From NCBI RefSeq assembly GCF_006265175.1, contig NZ_VDCQ01000045.1, positions 1 to 64,000 of the forward strand: DNA of 64,000 nucleotides, read 5' to 3'. How positions within the stretch are numbered: the stretch's first letter is position 1; each line of letters opens with the position of its first letter. The position numbers and the translations under genes are program-made. Source of the stretch: Paenibacillus hemerocallicola. GTDB lineage: Bacteria; Bacillota; Bacilli; Paenibacillales; NBRC-103111. Shown piece after piece: positions 44,896 to 54,188 of this stretch. The notes beneath the pieces were generated by a model that was given only the letters and a program-made list of their open reading frames with translations, made no database searches and had not been told where the DNA came from.

Positions 44896-47187
44896 ATGGA
44901 ACATTGGAAAGCGAGCTGGATTTGGGACGAGTCTGCGAAGGGGAAGCCGAACGTATATATCGAAGCAAGAACCCGCTTTACGCTATCTGCGCTTCCCGAT
45001 AAGGCCAGCCTGCGCATTACGGCCAATCAGGAATACGTCGCGATGCTGAACGGCAAAACGGTCGGCCGAGGACCGTCTCCGGCGGACAACGGTTGGCAGT
45101 ACTACGACACGTACGAGGTTGGAGATTTTTTGGTAGAGGGGGAAAATGCGCTCGCCATTCTGGCCTACAATTTCGGTACGAAGGAAATCGCTACCCAGCA
45201 GTTTCAAGGCCCCGGCGGACTGTTTGCCCAACTCGACATCCGGATCGGGGAAGCGGGCCTCTGCATCTTTACGGATGAGACGTGGAAGCTTCGCCGCTCT
45301 CCGCGCTGGGTACAGAAGGTTTCCCGACAGCACCACTGGAACGGCTACAAAGAATTGTACCTGGCCGACAAGGAAGACGGCTGGGAGCGGGCGGGGTACG
45401 ACGATTCCGGCTGGCGGCCGGCCGACGTCGTCGCCCTCGCGCTTCAGGCGGACAGTCCGTGGCCGCGTCTGCTGGAGAGGGAAATCCCGTTTTTGCTGCA
45501 AGAGCCCAGATGGCCCGAGGATGTCGTTACGATCGATGCCAACTATGGAGCGGTTTCGGGAAGCGAGTCCATACTAGGCCCCGGCGAGCACGACAGAGCT
45601 ATGACACTGGAGGCTGAGCGACCGGGAGCGATGCCCGGCGTCGTGTTCGACTTCGCCCGCGAGGCGGTCGGCTATGTGGAGATCGTCGCGGATGCGCCTG
45701 AAGGAGGCGTGCTGCAACTGCTGTATGGGGAAACGCTGGACATGGCGTTGTTCGATACTTTTGTGCTGAAGAAGGGGCGAAACGTGCTGTCCCCTTTCGG
45801 AAGAAGGGCGTTCCGGTACGTCAAGTTCGTGCTGCAGGCGGCGCCGGAGCCGGTGCGGCTTCGCCGGTGCATGCTGCGGCAAGTCCGCTATCCGTTTGAG
45901 CGGCAAGGCCGTCTGGAAACGAGCAATCCGCTGCTGAACCGCATCTGGGAAATCGGCCGGTACACGACGATGATAAACAGCCAGGATCATCTCGAAGACT
46001 GCCCGCTGCGCGAGAAAGCGCTGTGGATCGCCGACGGCGTCGTGATGGGCAGAGTCATTGCCTACACGTTCGGAGATCGGGCACTGGTGCGCAAATGCTT
46101 GCTGCAGGCGGCGCGAATCCAAAATGCCGACGGTTCCATTCCCGGAACGGGACCGGAACGAAACACGTTCCTGCTTCCGGATTTTTGCGCCCATTGGTTG
46201 TTCGGGGTATACGACTACTGGCGGTATACGAAGGACGAGCGATTCCTGTCGGACGTATGGGAAGCGGTCGGGCTTGTGCTCGAATGGTTTCATGCCCAGC
46301 TTGACGAGACGGGCTTGTTTGCAAAAGCGGACCGTGCGGGCTGGTGGTGCTTCATCGATTGGTCCGACGACATTGACCGGCGCGACCGGGTGACGGCCGT
46401 CTCCTGTTTTTATTACAAAGCGCTGCGGTATGCCGTGGAGCTGGGCGAAGCGATGGGTCAGCCGGAGCAGGCCCGGCTCTGGGAGGAACGGGCCCGGGCG
46501 TTGCGGGAAGCCGTACGCACACAGTTATGGCTAGACGATGCCAAGGCGTTTGCGGATTGCTTGACGGAGAATGGGCTATCCGCAAGCATAACGCTGCAAT
46601 CGAATTTTGCGGCGATCTGGTCGGGCATCATGACGGAAACGGAGGCCGGTCGGTTTCTGGACGACAATTGGAGAACGGGCAGGCTGCCGAACATCAAGGG
46701 TGCTTTTTTTTACCACATCGTGCTGGAGACGCTGTTCGACATGGGGCAGGAGGAAATGGCCTACGAGGAAATCGCCGCCTATTGGGGAGGCATGCTGGAG
46801 CGCGGAGCTACGACCTGGTGGGAAGTATTCGATCCGCATTCGCCGGGCTGCACGTTGCCGAGCCCTTATCAGGGCAACACGCCGACATATTTGATGGATC
46901 ACGTGCCGGTCAGTCTTTGCCACGGCTGGGGAGCGTCACCGACTTATTTGCTGACGAAGCACGCTCTCGGCGTGAGCATCGACGAGCTTGGGGAGAACAC
47001 GGTTCGCTTGACGCTTGCGCCGGGTTCGCTGCAATGGGCCGAAGGGGAGGTCCCGACGGCGCTCGGTATGCTGAAGGCGGAATGGACCAGGAACGCGGAA
47101 GGCCGCATCGATTACCGCCTCTGGCTGCCGGAAGGCTTGAGGTGGGACGGTGTAGTGCCGGCGGGCTGCGTTGTCCGGTTGATGTGA
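44896..47187 (+). CDS. GH78-like alpha-L-rhamnosidase
   Basis: A 763-residue cytosolic enzyme. The N-terminal beta domains begin with MEHWKASWIWDESAKGKPNV and contain ADNGWQYYDTYEVGDFLVEG. The (alpha/alpha)6 catalytic domain starts near residue 350 with DHLEDCPLREKALWIADGVV (the family's acidic DCP-RE block at E367/D368), followed by WCFIDWSDDIDRRDRVTAVS and ERGATTWWEVFDPHSPG, and a C-terminal beta-sandwich. GH78 enzymes remove alpha-L-rhamnose from rhamnogalacturonan or flavonoid glycosides. AAAGGAG lies 9 bases before ATG 44896; an ATG at 44872 has none. It is divergent from the AraR-like regulator, its probable repressor. Confidence 0.85.
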   Translation: MEHWKASWIWDESAKGKPNVYIEARTRFTLSALPDKASLRITANQEYVAMLNGKTVGRGPSPADNGWQYYDTYEVGDFLVEGENALAILAYNFGTKEIATQQFQGPGGLFAQLDIRIGEAGLCIFTDETWKLRRSPRWVQKVSRQHHWNGYKELYLADKEDGWERAGYDDSGWRPADVVALALQADSPWPRLLEREIPFLLQEPRWPEDVVTIDANYGAVSGSESILGPGEHDRAMTLEAERPGAMPGVVFDFAREAVGYVEIVADAPEGGVLQLLYGETLDMALFDTFVLKKGRNVLSPFGRRAFRYVKFVLQAAPEPVRLRRCMLRQVRYPFERQGRLETSNPLLNRIWEIGRYTTMINSQDHLEDCPLREKALWIADGVVMGRVIAYTFGDRALVRKCLLQAARIQNADGSIPGTGPERNTFLLPDFCAHWLFGVYDYWRYTKDERFLSDVWEAVGLVLEWFHAQLDETGLFAKADRAGWWCFIDWSDDIDRRDRVTAVSCFYYKALRYAVELGEAMGQPEQARLWEERARALREAVRTQLWLDDAKAFADCLTENGLSASITLQSNFAAIWSGIMTETEAGRFLDDNWRTGRLPNIKGAFFYHIVLETLFDMGQEEMAYEEIAAYWGGMLERGATTWWEVFDPHSPGCTLPSPYQGNTPTYLMDHVPVSLCHGWGASPTYLLTKHALGVSIDELGENTVRLTLAPGSLQWAEGEVPTALGMLKAEWTRNAEGRIDYRLWLPEGLRWDGVVPAGCVVRLM

Positions 47188-47480
47188 AGCGGGAAAGCCG
47201 GTATCCGCTCTCGGATGAACGATTATTTTGGGAATACGTAGAGAATTTCCGGAAAAGGCATCCGAAAGATGCTCGGGACTACAATGGAGGCTGAGGTCCT
47301 TTTTATCGAGGAAAATCGGGAAGACTATTAGCGATCAATAAATAAATGAAGCCTACGAACTTACAGAAGACATGGCAACATACCGCCAAGCTAAGTCAAA
47401 AAAATTAAACACCTGAATATGGTTGAATCAGCGCGTCATCGATTCCTTGCTTCTTTAAGCCAGGTCGGGAGATTTTGATT
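47188..47480 (+). other. Intergenic stretch after the GH78-like gene
   Basis: One frame to 47294 reads PLSDERLFWEYVENFRKRHP and ends KDARDYNGG; it looks coding but has no start and no family I recognise. GGAC and GTCC near 47276-47299, followed by five Ts, may form a weak terminator for the GH78-like gene. Nothing else is evident up to the minus-strand terminator. Confidence 0.25.
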
Positions 47481-47485
47481 GATTA

Positions 47486-47538
47486 GTGGAAAGAAAAGGC
47501 TGTGCCTTAAGCCGTCGGCGGCTTCGGGTACAGCCTTT
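47486..47538 (-). terminator. Terminator of the 48833-47563 minus-strand operon
   Basis: AAAGGCTGTGCC (47495-47506) pairs with GGTACAGCCTTT (47527-47538) around an inner GC-rich stem. Read on the minus strand it ends in TTTTCTTTCC. It lies 25 bases after the oxidoreductase stop. Confidence 0.75.
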
Positions 47539-47562
47539 CGATATAGATGGGGAAAAGTGCGG

Positions 47563-48804
47563 TTAACCGTTAATCAAAGACTCGTCTACACGGTCCAGCA
47601 TATATCGGCCCGCCGGACCCGGAGCCCGGTTAATCCATTGGCCCTTCGTAAAGTCGGGGATGCTGACCGGGGCGCTGCCGAGTGCAATCGAATCTTCGGA
47701 AAGCACGGTAATCGCCATCCACACCGCCGTGTCGTAGACGTCGATCGGCGTGTCCGTCCCGTTTTTTACGCTTTCGGCGAAGGCGCGGAGCACCAGATGG
47801 TCCATGCCGCCGTGACCGCCTTGGACCCCGTCGCGCAAAAATTGCTTCCAGATCGGATGCTCGTATTCCTCGCGGTAGCCGTCGAACGATTCCCACTTGT
47901 GAAGCGGGCTTCTTCCCTCGATATGAATCGAGTTGTTGTCCTCCATCCACAGCCCTTTCGTTCCTTGCACCCGGCCCGCCCGGGAATAAGGGCGCGGAAG
48001 CGTCGTATCGTGAACGATCGATATCGTTTCGCCGCCGGCGCATTTGATCATCGTCGTGACGATGTCGCCTTGGGCGAACTCCTTTTTGGCCAGCGGGTCG
48101 TTTTCCCCGAACTTGTCCGTCGCCCACTGGCGAATGCCGCGCGCTTTCGAAGACATCGAGGTTAATGTCACGAGCCGGTTGCCGCGGTTCATATTCAACA
48201 TTTTGGACACCGGGCCGAGTCCGTGGATCGGATACAGCTCGCCGTTGCGGTGCAAATAGTTGCTGAAGCGGTTATGGCGGTTCTGTTCGCCGAGCGCCAC
48301 CTCGCTGCGCAGGTCATGCTCGTAGCCGCACTGGCAATGAATCAGCTCGCCGAACAGCCCTTGCTTGACCATATGGAGGACGGCAAGTTCTTCCCGTCCG
48401 TAGCAGCAGTTTTCCAGCAGCATACATGGCACACCGGTTTGCTCCGAAGTCCGGACCAGCTCCCAGCACTCTTCGAGGGCAGCGGCTCCGCCCACCTCGA
48501 TTCCCGCGTACTTGCCGGCTTTCATAGCAGCAATAGCGATCTCGGCGTGTGTAATCCAGGTCGTGGCGATAATAACGCCTTGTATGTCGCCGCGAGCAAG
48601 CAGCTGTTTGTAGTCCGAATACCCTTCCGCCTTTGGCCTTCCCGCTTCCGTTACGATATCCAGCGCTTTCTGCAGACGGTCCTCGTAAGGATCGCATACG
48701 GCCGGTATTTCCACGTCGTCCATGACCAGCAGATTATGGAGCAAGCCTTTTCCTCTAGCGCCAAGTCCAATGACTCCCAATTTAACCTTTGATTCTGTTT
48801 GCAT
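47563..48804 (-). CDS. Gfo/Idh/MocA protein related to GH109 glycosidases
   Basis: A 413-residue cytosolic protein. The Rossmann motif is LGVIGLGARGKGLLHNLLVM, and TWITHAEIAIAAMKAGKYAG lies near residue 90, with the position of the usual EKP lysine changed (GIEVGGAAALEECW), as in GH109. The second domain has LLENCCYGREELAVLHMVKQ, YPIHGLGPVSKML and the GH109-like signature GGHGGMDHLVLRAF near residue 330. GH109 enzymes are NAD-dependent alpha-N-acetylgalactosaminidases that act by transient oxidation. An intracellular glycosidase is therefore likely, the sugar not certain. GAAAGGAAAG precedes the ATG at 48804. It is 28 bases downstream of the binding lipoprotein gene, hence one operon. Confidence 0.8.
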   Translation of the reverse strand: MQTESKVKLGVIGLGARGKGLLHNLLVMDDVEIPAVCDPYEDRLQKALDIVTEAGRPKAEGYSDYKQLLARGDIQGVIIATTWITHAEIAIAAMKAGKYAGIEVGGAAALEECWELVRTSEQTGVPCMLLENCCYGREELAVLHMVKQGLFGELIHCQCGYEHDLRSEVALGEQNRHNRFSNYLHRNGELYPIHGLGPVSKMLNMNRGNRLVTLTSMSSKARGIRQWATDKFGENDPLAKKEFAQGDIVTTMIKCAGGETISIVHDTTLPRPYSRAGRVQGTKGLWMEDNNSIHIEGRSPLHKWESFDGYREEYEHPIWKQFLRDGVQGGHGGMDHLVLRAFAESVKNGTDTPIDVYDTAVWMAITVLSEDSIALGSAPVSIPDFTKGQWINRAPGPAGRYMLDRVDESLING

Positions 48805-48832
48805 GAACAATTCTTTCCTTTCAAGGCTATAA

Positions 48833-50179
48833 TCATCTCGATTTTTCCGCAATTTCTTTGTTCGCTGCATCCTCAGCTTCGCGAATTGCCGTGTTGACGT
48901 CGATTTCACCGTTGACTACCCGAGTAAGCGAAGTGTTGATATGTTTGAACACATAGGCCGTATTCGTATGCGGAGCTACCGGTGCAGCAAACTGGCTTTT
49001 AAATACGGCTTTAATATTTTTGCCTTTCAGCGATTTCATATTGTTTCCGTACATTTCTTTGATCGATTGGTCGCGGAGTGCGGTGAAGCGGCCATGGTCG
49101 GTAATCAATTTCTGTACGTCGGATGAACCGAGCAATTCTATGACCTTGAATGCTTCTTCTTTATGTTTGCCGAGAGAAGACAGCAGCAGGAAATGACCCG
49201 ACGAGGCGACCGTTGTATTCGGTTTTTCCTTGAAGCTCGGGAATTGGGTGAGGTCCCAGTTAAAGTCTTGCGGCGTTCCATACAATTTCTCCAACGCAGC
49301 AATACGGGCGTCGTAACTGATCGCCATTGCCACCGTCTGATCTTTTAGAAACCCGTTGTTCAACGTCGCTCCCGCAAGGGCGTCTTTGTTATTTGGGATG
49401 TCAGTAAACGCTTTGTACAGATCGAATAGCTTTTTCCAGCCCTCTTGGACGACCAAATTCGCTTTGCCTGTTTTCGGATCGACGAGAGGCAGACTCAGTT
49501 GTGTAGATACATCGCCGATCCCTTGTATGAAAGCGCCCTTATACTCAACGCCGTCCATAACACGCGATATCTTTTTTGCCGTATCCAGTGCGTCGTCCCA
49601 TGTCATGCCGTCTTTCGGATAAGGAACACCAAATCGATCAAAGATGTCTTTGTTGTAAAACGTAGCAGTAAAGTTAAGTGAAAACGGAAGTCCGTACAGC
49701 TTGCCGTCACCTGAGTATACTTGCGCGGTTTGAAGTGCGGCGGGATCGTATTTCGTCAGATCCACCTTGTTCTTGGCGACTAACGGATTCAAATCCTCGA
49801 CCGTCTTCAAATCCCGGTGGTTCGTAATGCGCGGATACGTGCTGAAGATTAGGTCCGGAAACTCGCCGGAGGCAATGAAATCTTGAACGCCTGCATCTGC
49901 CTTGCTATTGATGACCAATTCCATGGAGATGTGCGGGTATTTGGCTTTCACAGGGGCAGCGATCAGATTTTCGAATTCATCCTTCGTAATGGTAGCGCCA
50001 TCCTGCATCATAATCAGTTTCACCGGTGCCGGCGGTTCGCTCGGTTTTTGGGAGACAGGGGGAGTGGACGAGTTATGATTTGCTCCTGTTTCCGGTGTCG
50101 CGGTGTTGCCGCAAGCGGACAAGACGGCTCCTAACATGCCCAGTGTTGCAATAGTGCTACATGTTTGTTTCCAGACCAT
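48833..50179 (-). CDS. ABC sugar-transport extracellular binding lipoprotein (family 1)
   Basis: A 448-residue lipoprotein (signal IATLGMLGAVLSAC), followed by a Ser/Pro-rich linker (SSTPPVSQKPSEPPAP). The SBP_bac_1 domain has the family motif as FYNKDIFDRFGVPYPKDGMT near residue 175 and ends EIDVNTAIREAEDAANKEIA. AAGGGG lies 9 bases before the ATG. It is the first gene of an operon with the GH109-like protein, so the two may take up and cleave the same N-acetylhexosamine-containing or related oligosaccharide. No permease is adjacent. Confidence 0.9.
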   Translation of the reverse strand: MVWKQTCSTIATLGMLGAVLSACGNTATPETGANHNSSTPPVSQKPSEPPAPVKLIMMQDGATITKDEFENLIAAPVKAKYPHISMELVINSKADAGVQDFIASGEFPDLIFSTYPRITNHRDLKTVEDLNPLVAKNKVDLTKYDPAALQTAQVYSGDGKLYGLPFSLNFTATFYNKDIFDRFGVPYPKDGMTWDDALDTAKKISRVMDGVEYKGAFIQGIGDVSTQLSLPLVDPKTGKANLVVQEGWKKLFDLYKAFTDIPNNKDALAGATLNNGFLKDQTVAMAISYDARIAALEKLYGTPQDFNWDLTQFPSFKEKPNTTVASSGHFLLLSSLGKHKEEAFKVIELLGSSDVQKLITDHGRFTALRDQSIKEMYGNNMKSLKGKNIKAVFKSQFAAPVAPHTNTAYVFKHINTSLTRVVNGEIDVNTAIREAEDAANKEIAEKSR

Positions 50180-50328
50180 AACTAAACATCCCCTTATTTC
50201 GTATATGTTAATCGATTTCTATCTACACGCGCGATTGCATCTGCATATGCACTGGATGTCAAAACTTGATAATCAACCGTTTATCGGTAGTATGAGGATG
50301 GGGAGGTATGAACGACCGTTTGATACGA

Positions 50329-52206
50329 TTATACGCTGAGTGAAATGTTTCCTACTCCGTCAAACCGATCGTGCGGATGATCCGAGTTCAGCAAGTAACG
50401 CGAAACATTGCCATTTGCTATGGCGATGCAATCGATGTCGATTAGGACGCCCTTCATTTTCGGCGATGCGGTTGGTGTGTTGATTTGCTTGTTGTTATCG
50501 AAGACAACAAGTGACGAAGCGTCGAACATCGACAGTTTGACCGAGCAGCTGTGGCTAGCGAATGCGGCGGAAGCGTTATCTTCAAACCAATTGTTCGTGA
50601 TGCAGAGGGAGCGGATTTTCAAGCTGGCGTCGGACGTACTGTTGAATATGCCGGCTACGCCGTTGCGAATAAATTTGTTTCCCGTCACCATCATACCGTC
50701 GCTGCTATAGAGGAATAACCCGATCTGTTCATTGTCGACGAATAAGTTGTTGCTGATCAAGTCGACGTTTCGGCCTACGACTCGCAAGCCATACTTGGTT
50801 TTGGTAAACGTATTATTGACTACGATGACATTGGAGTAGAGCGGCTGATTTTTCCCAGTCTCGATGTTCAGACCCGTTCCGATACTATCGTGAATGATGT
50901 TGCCGTCAATCAAAATATTATGCTGATCCGCTCCGCCGCAACTAATTTCGTATTTGCCCGCACTTCCGGTCACTATGTTATTTCGCAGAATGACATTTTG
51001 GCTGCTGCGCGGCCAGGACGGATTCGGTTCCACATCAACACCTACCATCGGCTGTGTTCCTTGGATGGTCCCGGCTTGATCAACCAGACAATTCGTCATC
51101 GTAACACCGTCTTGCGCGATGAGCGATACGTTGTTGCGCCTGCATTTGGTTACCGTGCAGGAATCGATCACGATATGCTTGCTCACCTGTACTTGACGTG
51201 TCGGAGTGAACTGATAGATACCGGTGACGGTGATGCCATCCGTCATTGCTTCCGTAATGATGCAGTTTCGTACAATCACATTCGTGCAGCCTTTGATTTT
51301 TAGGCAGGTCTGGAAGCTTTCACCTCCTGCCAAAGCGGTCCGATTCGAGATGTTTCCGTTAAGCTGCAGCCCTTCTATCGTCATGTTCGTGCAATTTTGC
51401 AAGTATAGCAGCGTATAGTTGTCCACGGAAGTGGTGTAGATACTGTCTTGCTGCTTCGGAATATCGGGTACGCCGTCTTTGATCTTCAACATCGCATGTG
51501 AAGAGAAGATGTGGATGTTAGTTCGATCGCTTAGCCATAAACCGCCAGTTTCCAAAGCATAGAAGGCCGTTGCCGGCGGAATGTACAATGTCCCGCCGTT
51601 CGGAGGGATAGCATCGATTGCTGCTTGCAAAGCTGGTGTATCGTTGGTAACGCCGTTACCTTTGGCGCCAAACCAGGTGACGTTGTACGTGTTCTTGTCG
51701 ATGTTACGTTTAAAGCGAGCGCCACTTGAAGAGACGAGAATCGTACCCGTGTTGTCGAGAGAAGACGAATCCGTCGGATCGTAATGGAAATGTCCTTCGT
51801 GACCGGGATCGGTGAGATAGTATTGCTCGTCGGTTTGAGGGGAGGTGTAGCTGCGCAGTTGTGCTAGGGTCATAAGGATAACACACTTGGGGCCGCTGCC
51901 AGTCGTATTCCCGTTTCCATTGCCGTTGCCGGCACCGTGATTTGGAATACCTCCTTTGTCGGCATATACATCGGCGTATACAGTCGACGCTCCTAGTGCT
52001 CCGGTCTGCAGCAGCCCGGCAGCGGTGAGCGACATTCCTGCCGCACCAAGCATTGTAAGCATTTTGCGTCTGCTTACTCCTGTCTTAGTCTGTCCTTCGC
52101 TCGCAGTGAAGTCGTCCGTTGTGGCGGACTGAGGGAATTCGTGTTGCTCCGGTCGGCTTCGATCGTGTCTCAAATCCCCCTCAGGACTGATGTTCCTCTT
52201 GTGCAT
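50329..52206 (-). CDS. Tat-exported right-handed beta-helix protein
   Basis: A 625-residue protein. After a long hydrophilic head, residues 43-80 carry a twin-arginine signal (VSRRKMLTMLGAAGMSLTAA, then GLLQTGALGAS). A Gly/Asn-rich linker (NHGAGNGNGNGNTTGSGPK) follows. The mature core begins YNVTWFGAKGNGVTNDTPAL, the PF12708-type opening, then regular beta-helix coils with N ladders (MTIEGLQLNGNIS, VIVRNCIITEAMTDGITVTG, LIDGNIIHDSIGTGLNIETG). The ATG at 52206, after GGAGG, is preferred over one 51 bases earlier. It is a likely extracellular glycan-binding or cleaving protein, next to a LacI regulator. Confidence 0.85.
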   Translation of the reverse strand: MHKRNISPEGDLRHDRSRPEQHEFPQSATTDDFTASEGQTKTGVSRRKMLTMLGAAGMSLTAAGLLQTGALGASTVYADVYADKGGIPNHGAGNGNGNGNTTGSGPKCVILMTLAQLRSYTSPQTDEQYYLTDPGHEGHFHYDPTDSSSLDNTGTILVSSSGARFKRNIDKNTYNVTWFGAKGNGVTNDTPALQAAIDAIPPNGGTLYIPPATAFYALETGGLWLSDRTNIHIFSSHAMLKIKDGVPDIPKQQDSIYTTSVDNYTLLYLQNCTNMTIEGLQLNGNISNRTALAGGESFQTCLKIKGCTNVIVRNCIITEAMTDGITVTGIYQFTPTRQVQVSKHIVIDSCTVTKCRRNNVSLIAQDGVTMTNCLVDQAGTIQGTQPMVGVDVEPNPSWPRSSQNVILRNNIVTGSAGKYEISCGGADQHNILIDGNIIHDSIGTGLNIETGKNQPLYSNVIVVNNTFTKTKYGLRVVGRNVDLISNNLFVDNEQIGLFLYSSDGMMVTGNKFIRNGVAGIFNSTSDASLKIRSLCITNNWFEDNASAAFASHSCSVKLSMFDASSLVVFDNNKQINTPTASPKMKGVLIDIDCIAIANGNVSRYLLNSDHPHDRFDGVGNISLSV

Positions 52207-52363
52207 CTTGATCGCCTCCATATTGGATGAAGTGAAATCGATTACTGTAGACATCAAGGATTGGTAATCGCTTTCAAGAGTAACATTACAATACGAAGAG
52301 GGGGGCTGTCAATGAAAAAATGTCGCACGTTACTTAAAAATAACTGTAGTTATATCAACCTTA

Positions 52364-53356
52364 TTACCGTGTTTGATATAAGGTGGCTTTTCCAAGAAAT
52401 TCGACTTTGTCGACGTACAGCGTAGTTGCCTGGTCCTCCGTGAGCAGCCCTTCGATCTGTTTCATCATGGCTTGCATCATCTCATCAGAGTCAACCCGCA
52501 CGCTGGACAAGACCGGTGTACTCGCATTAATTAAACTCGTGGCACCGAATCCAAGCAAGCTGACTTGTTCGGGTACCGCTACGGAATGATCTTTGTGCCA
52601 TTGCAGTGCGGCGAACTGGGCGATCGTATTGCAGCACAAAATCGCTGTATACGGCACTTCATAAATACGCAGCCGACGGCACAATTCATAGCCATCTTCT
52701 TCTTTGCAAGATTGCACCAGACCCATATTGGGTGTAATTCCGTGATCAATCAGAGCCTGGCGGTAGCCACGCAACGTGACTACGTGGACTTGAAGGTCAA
52801 TACTCCCGAGAAAAAGTGCGATTTGTCGATGACCGAGGTCGATCAATCTCTTCGTCGCCGTATAAGCCACTTGGGATTGATCGTAAATAATTTGCCGCAT
52901 GTTGCTGGAGGGGGCTGGCACATGTTCTTCGAACGATTGCAGCAAGTACGGTACGGCCGCCTGCTCCAAAGCTTGAATCGTCTCTGCGGTGTAAAGCCCC
53001 CGTACAATGATGCCTGCAAGATCGGTCGTATGCAAAAAGTGCGTTAGTTGTGTTATGGAATCGTTCGTCTGCGGAATGTATTTGAATATCAGATCGCACT
53101 GCATCCGATCCGCAGCCCGTGTAATGACATCGAGCCGTGACATGAAACGCGGGTCGTCGACCTCCATATTGATGAGCAAGAGGCAGAGACGATGGCGTGG
53201 TGTTGTATCTTTGTAGCCTAGTTCTTTGGCGGCTTGCAGGATGCGGTCTCGAGTCTCATGCGAGATGCTGCTGGATGGAGAATTGTTCAGAACAAGCGAA
53301 ACGGCGGTGCGGGAAATGCCGAGATGATCGGCGATTTGTTTTTTTGTTACACTCAT
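52364..53356 (-). CDS. LacI family transcriptional regulator
   Basis: A 330-residue repressor. The N-terminal helix-turn-helix is VTKKQIADHLGISRTAVSLV (residues 3-22), with the hinge-helix region ISHETRDRILQAAKELGYKD. The effector domain is of the sugar-binding type (LAGIIVRGLYTAETIQAL, LIDLGHRQIALFLGSIDLQV, EQVSLLGFGATSLINAS). The start follows AAAGGA. It lies upstream of the beta-helix gene on the same strand and may control it or the 48833 operon. No terminator is obvious after its stop. Confidence 0.92.
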   Translation of the reverse strand: MSVTKKQIADHLGISRTAVSLVLNNSPSSSISHETRDRILQAAKELGYKDTTPRHRLCLLLINMEVDDPRFMSRLDVITRAADRMQCDLIFKYIPQTNDSITQLTHFLHTTDLAGIIVRGLYTAETIQALEQAAVPYLLQSFEEHVPAPSSNMRQIIYDQSQVAYTATKRLIDLGHRQIALFLGSIDLQVHVVTLRGYRQALIDHGITPNMGLVQSCKEEDGYELCRRLRIYEVPYTAILCCNTIAQFAALQWHKDHSVAVPEQVSLLGFGATSLINASTPVLSSVRVDSDEMMQAMMKQIEGLLTEDQATTLYVDKVEFLGKATLYQTR

Positions 53357-53624
53357 GCGGGATGCATCCTTTGCTTCATAATTTGAAATTCGATCGGTAG
53401 CAGGTATTCTTTGTTAGCTTTCTTGCTTTGTCGTCGCATCGAACGTGTAGGGCGGGCGGGAGGCGTCAGATCGGTGATGCGCCGTTATGTAACGCAATTT
53501 TGGCGAACAGCGCTATACTAGTCGGTATATTTGGCGCTATGATGTTACCGACTAGAATGCAGGGTTACGGCTAGTATAACACTCGTTACTTGAAGTGTGC
53601 AATCGAGTAGGAGGGAGCAGAGAG

Positions 53625-53840
53625 GTCTCGGACTTTTGCCGAAGAGCTTGCTTGGACAAGTGATCGCCAACAGCTTAAACCATGGGAAAGCTGACATTGT
53701 TCCTGAAGGATGGACGGCTGGAGATCGACAACAACCGAAGCGAACGGTCGGTCGATCAAGCCATTTGTGATCGGGTGAATGAATTGGTTGTTGCCAACAC
53801 GCCGCGGAACGCGAAAGGCCTATGCGCACACCCATAAGCC
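53625..53840 (+). mobile_element. IS66-family transposase remnant
   Basis: Translations in two frames give pieces of the C-terminus of an IS66 TnpC transposase: LLPKSLLGQVIANSLNHGK from about 53634, then LTLFLKDGRLEIDNNRSERS (the conserved DNNRSER block), and after a frameshift VVANTPRNAKG. The rest of the element, its other genes and its inverted repeats were not found. The whole interval 53357-54188 otherwise holds only the promoter regions of the flanking genes. Confidence 0.75.
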
Positions 53841-54188
53841 TACTCGATCATTGCTTGTTGGTCGTTCCTTTCCATTGCTCACATACGCTTCCTTTGTTTC
53901 GGCGCGCCTCCAAGCGCATCGCTCAGCCATTTCAAATTTTGCTGATCTGTCGCGGAGTGCTTAATCCGTAGGTTAGCTAGTGTAAATGTCGTGAGAAGGA
54001 GCTGACCAATTCGGCATCGCATTTAGGATCGGATGAGGCCAATTTCATTACCATGAGATTGAGTTTTGAGTAGAACTGTCCTATCAACAAACATGCATCA
54101 TATTACTATATGTTGCAACCGAATTCCCTATTTTCTCTATTCCGTTAGCTCTATAATGGGCCTAACTACAGTGAAAAGGGGAAACCGA

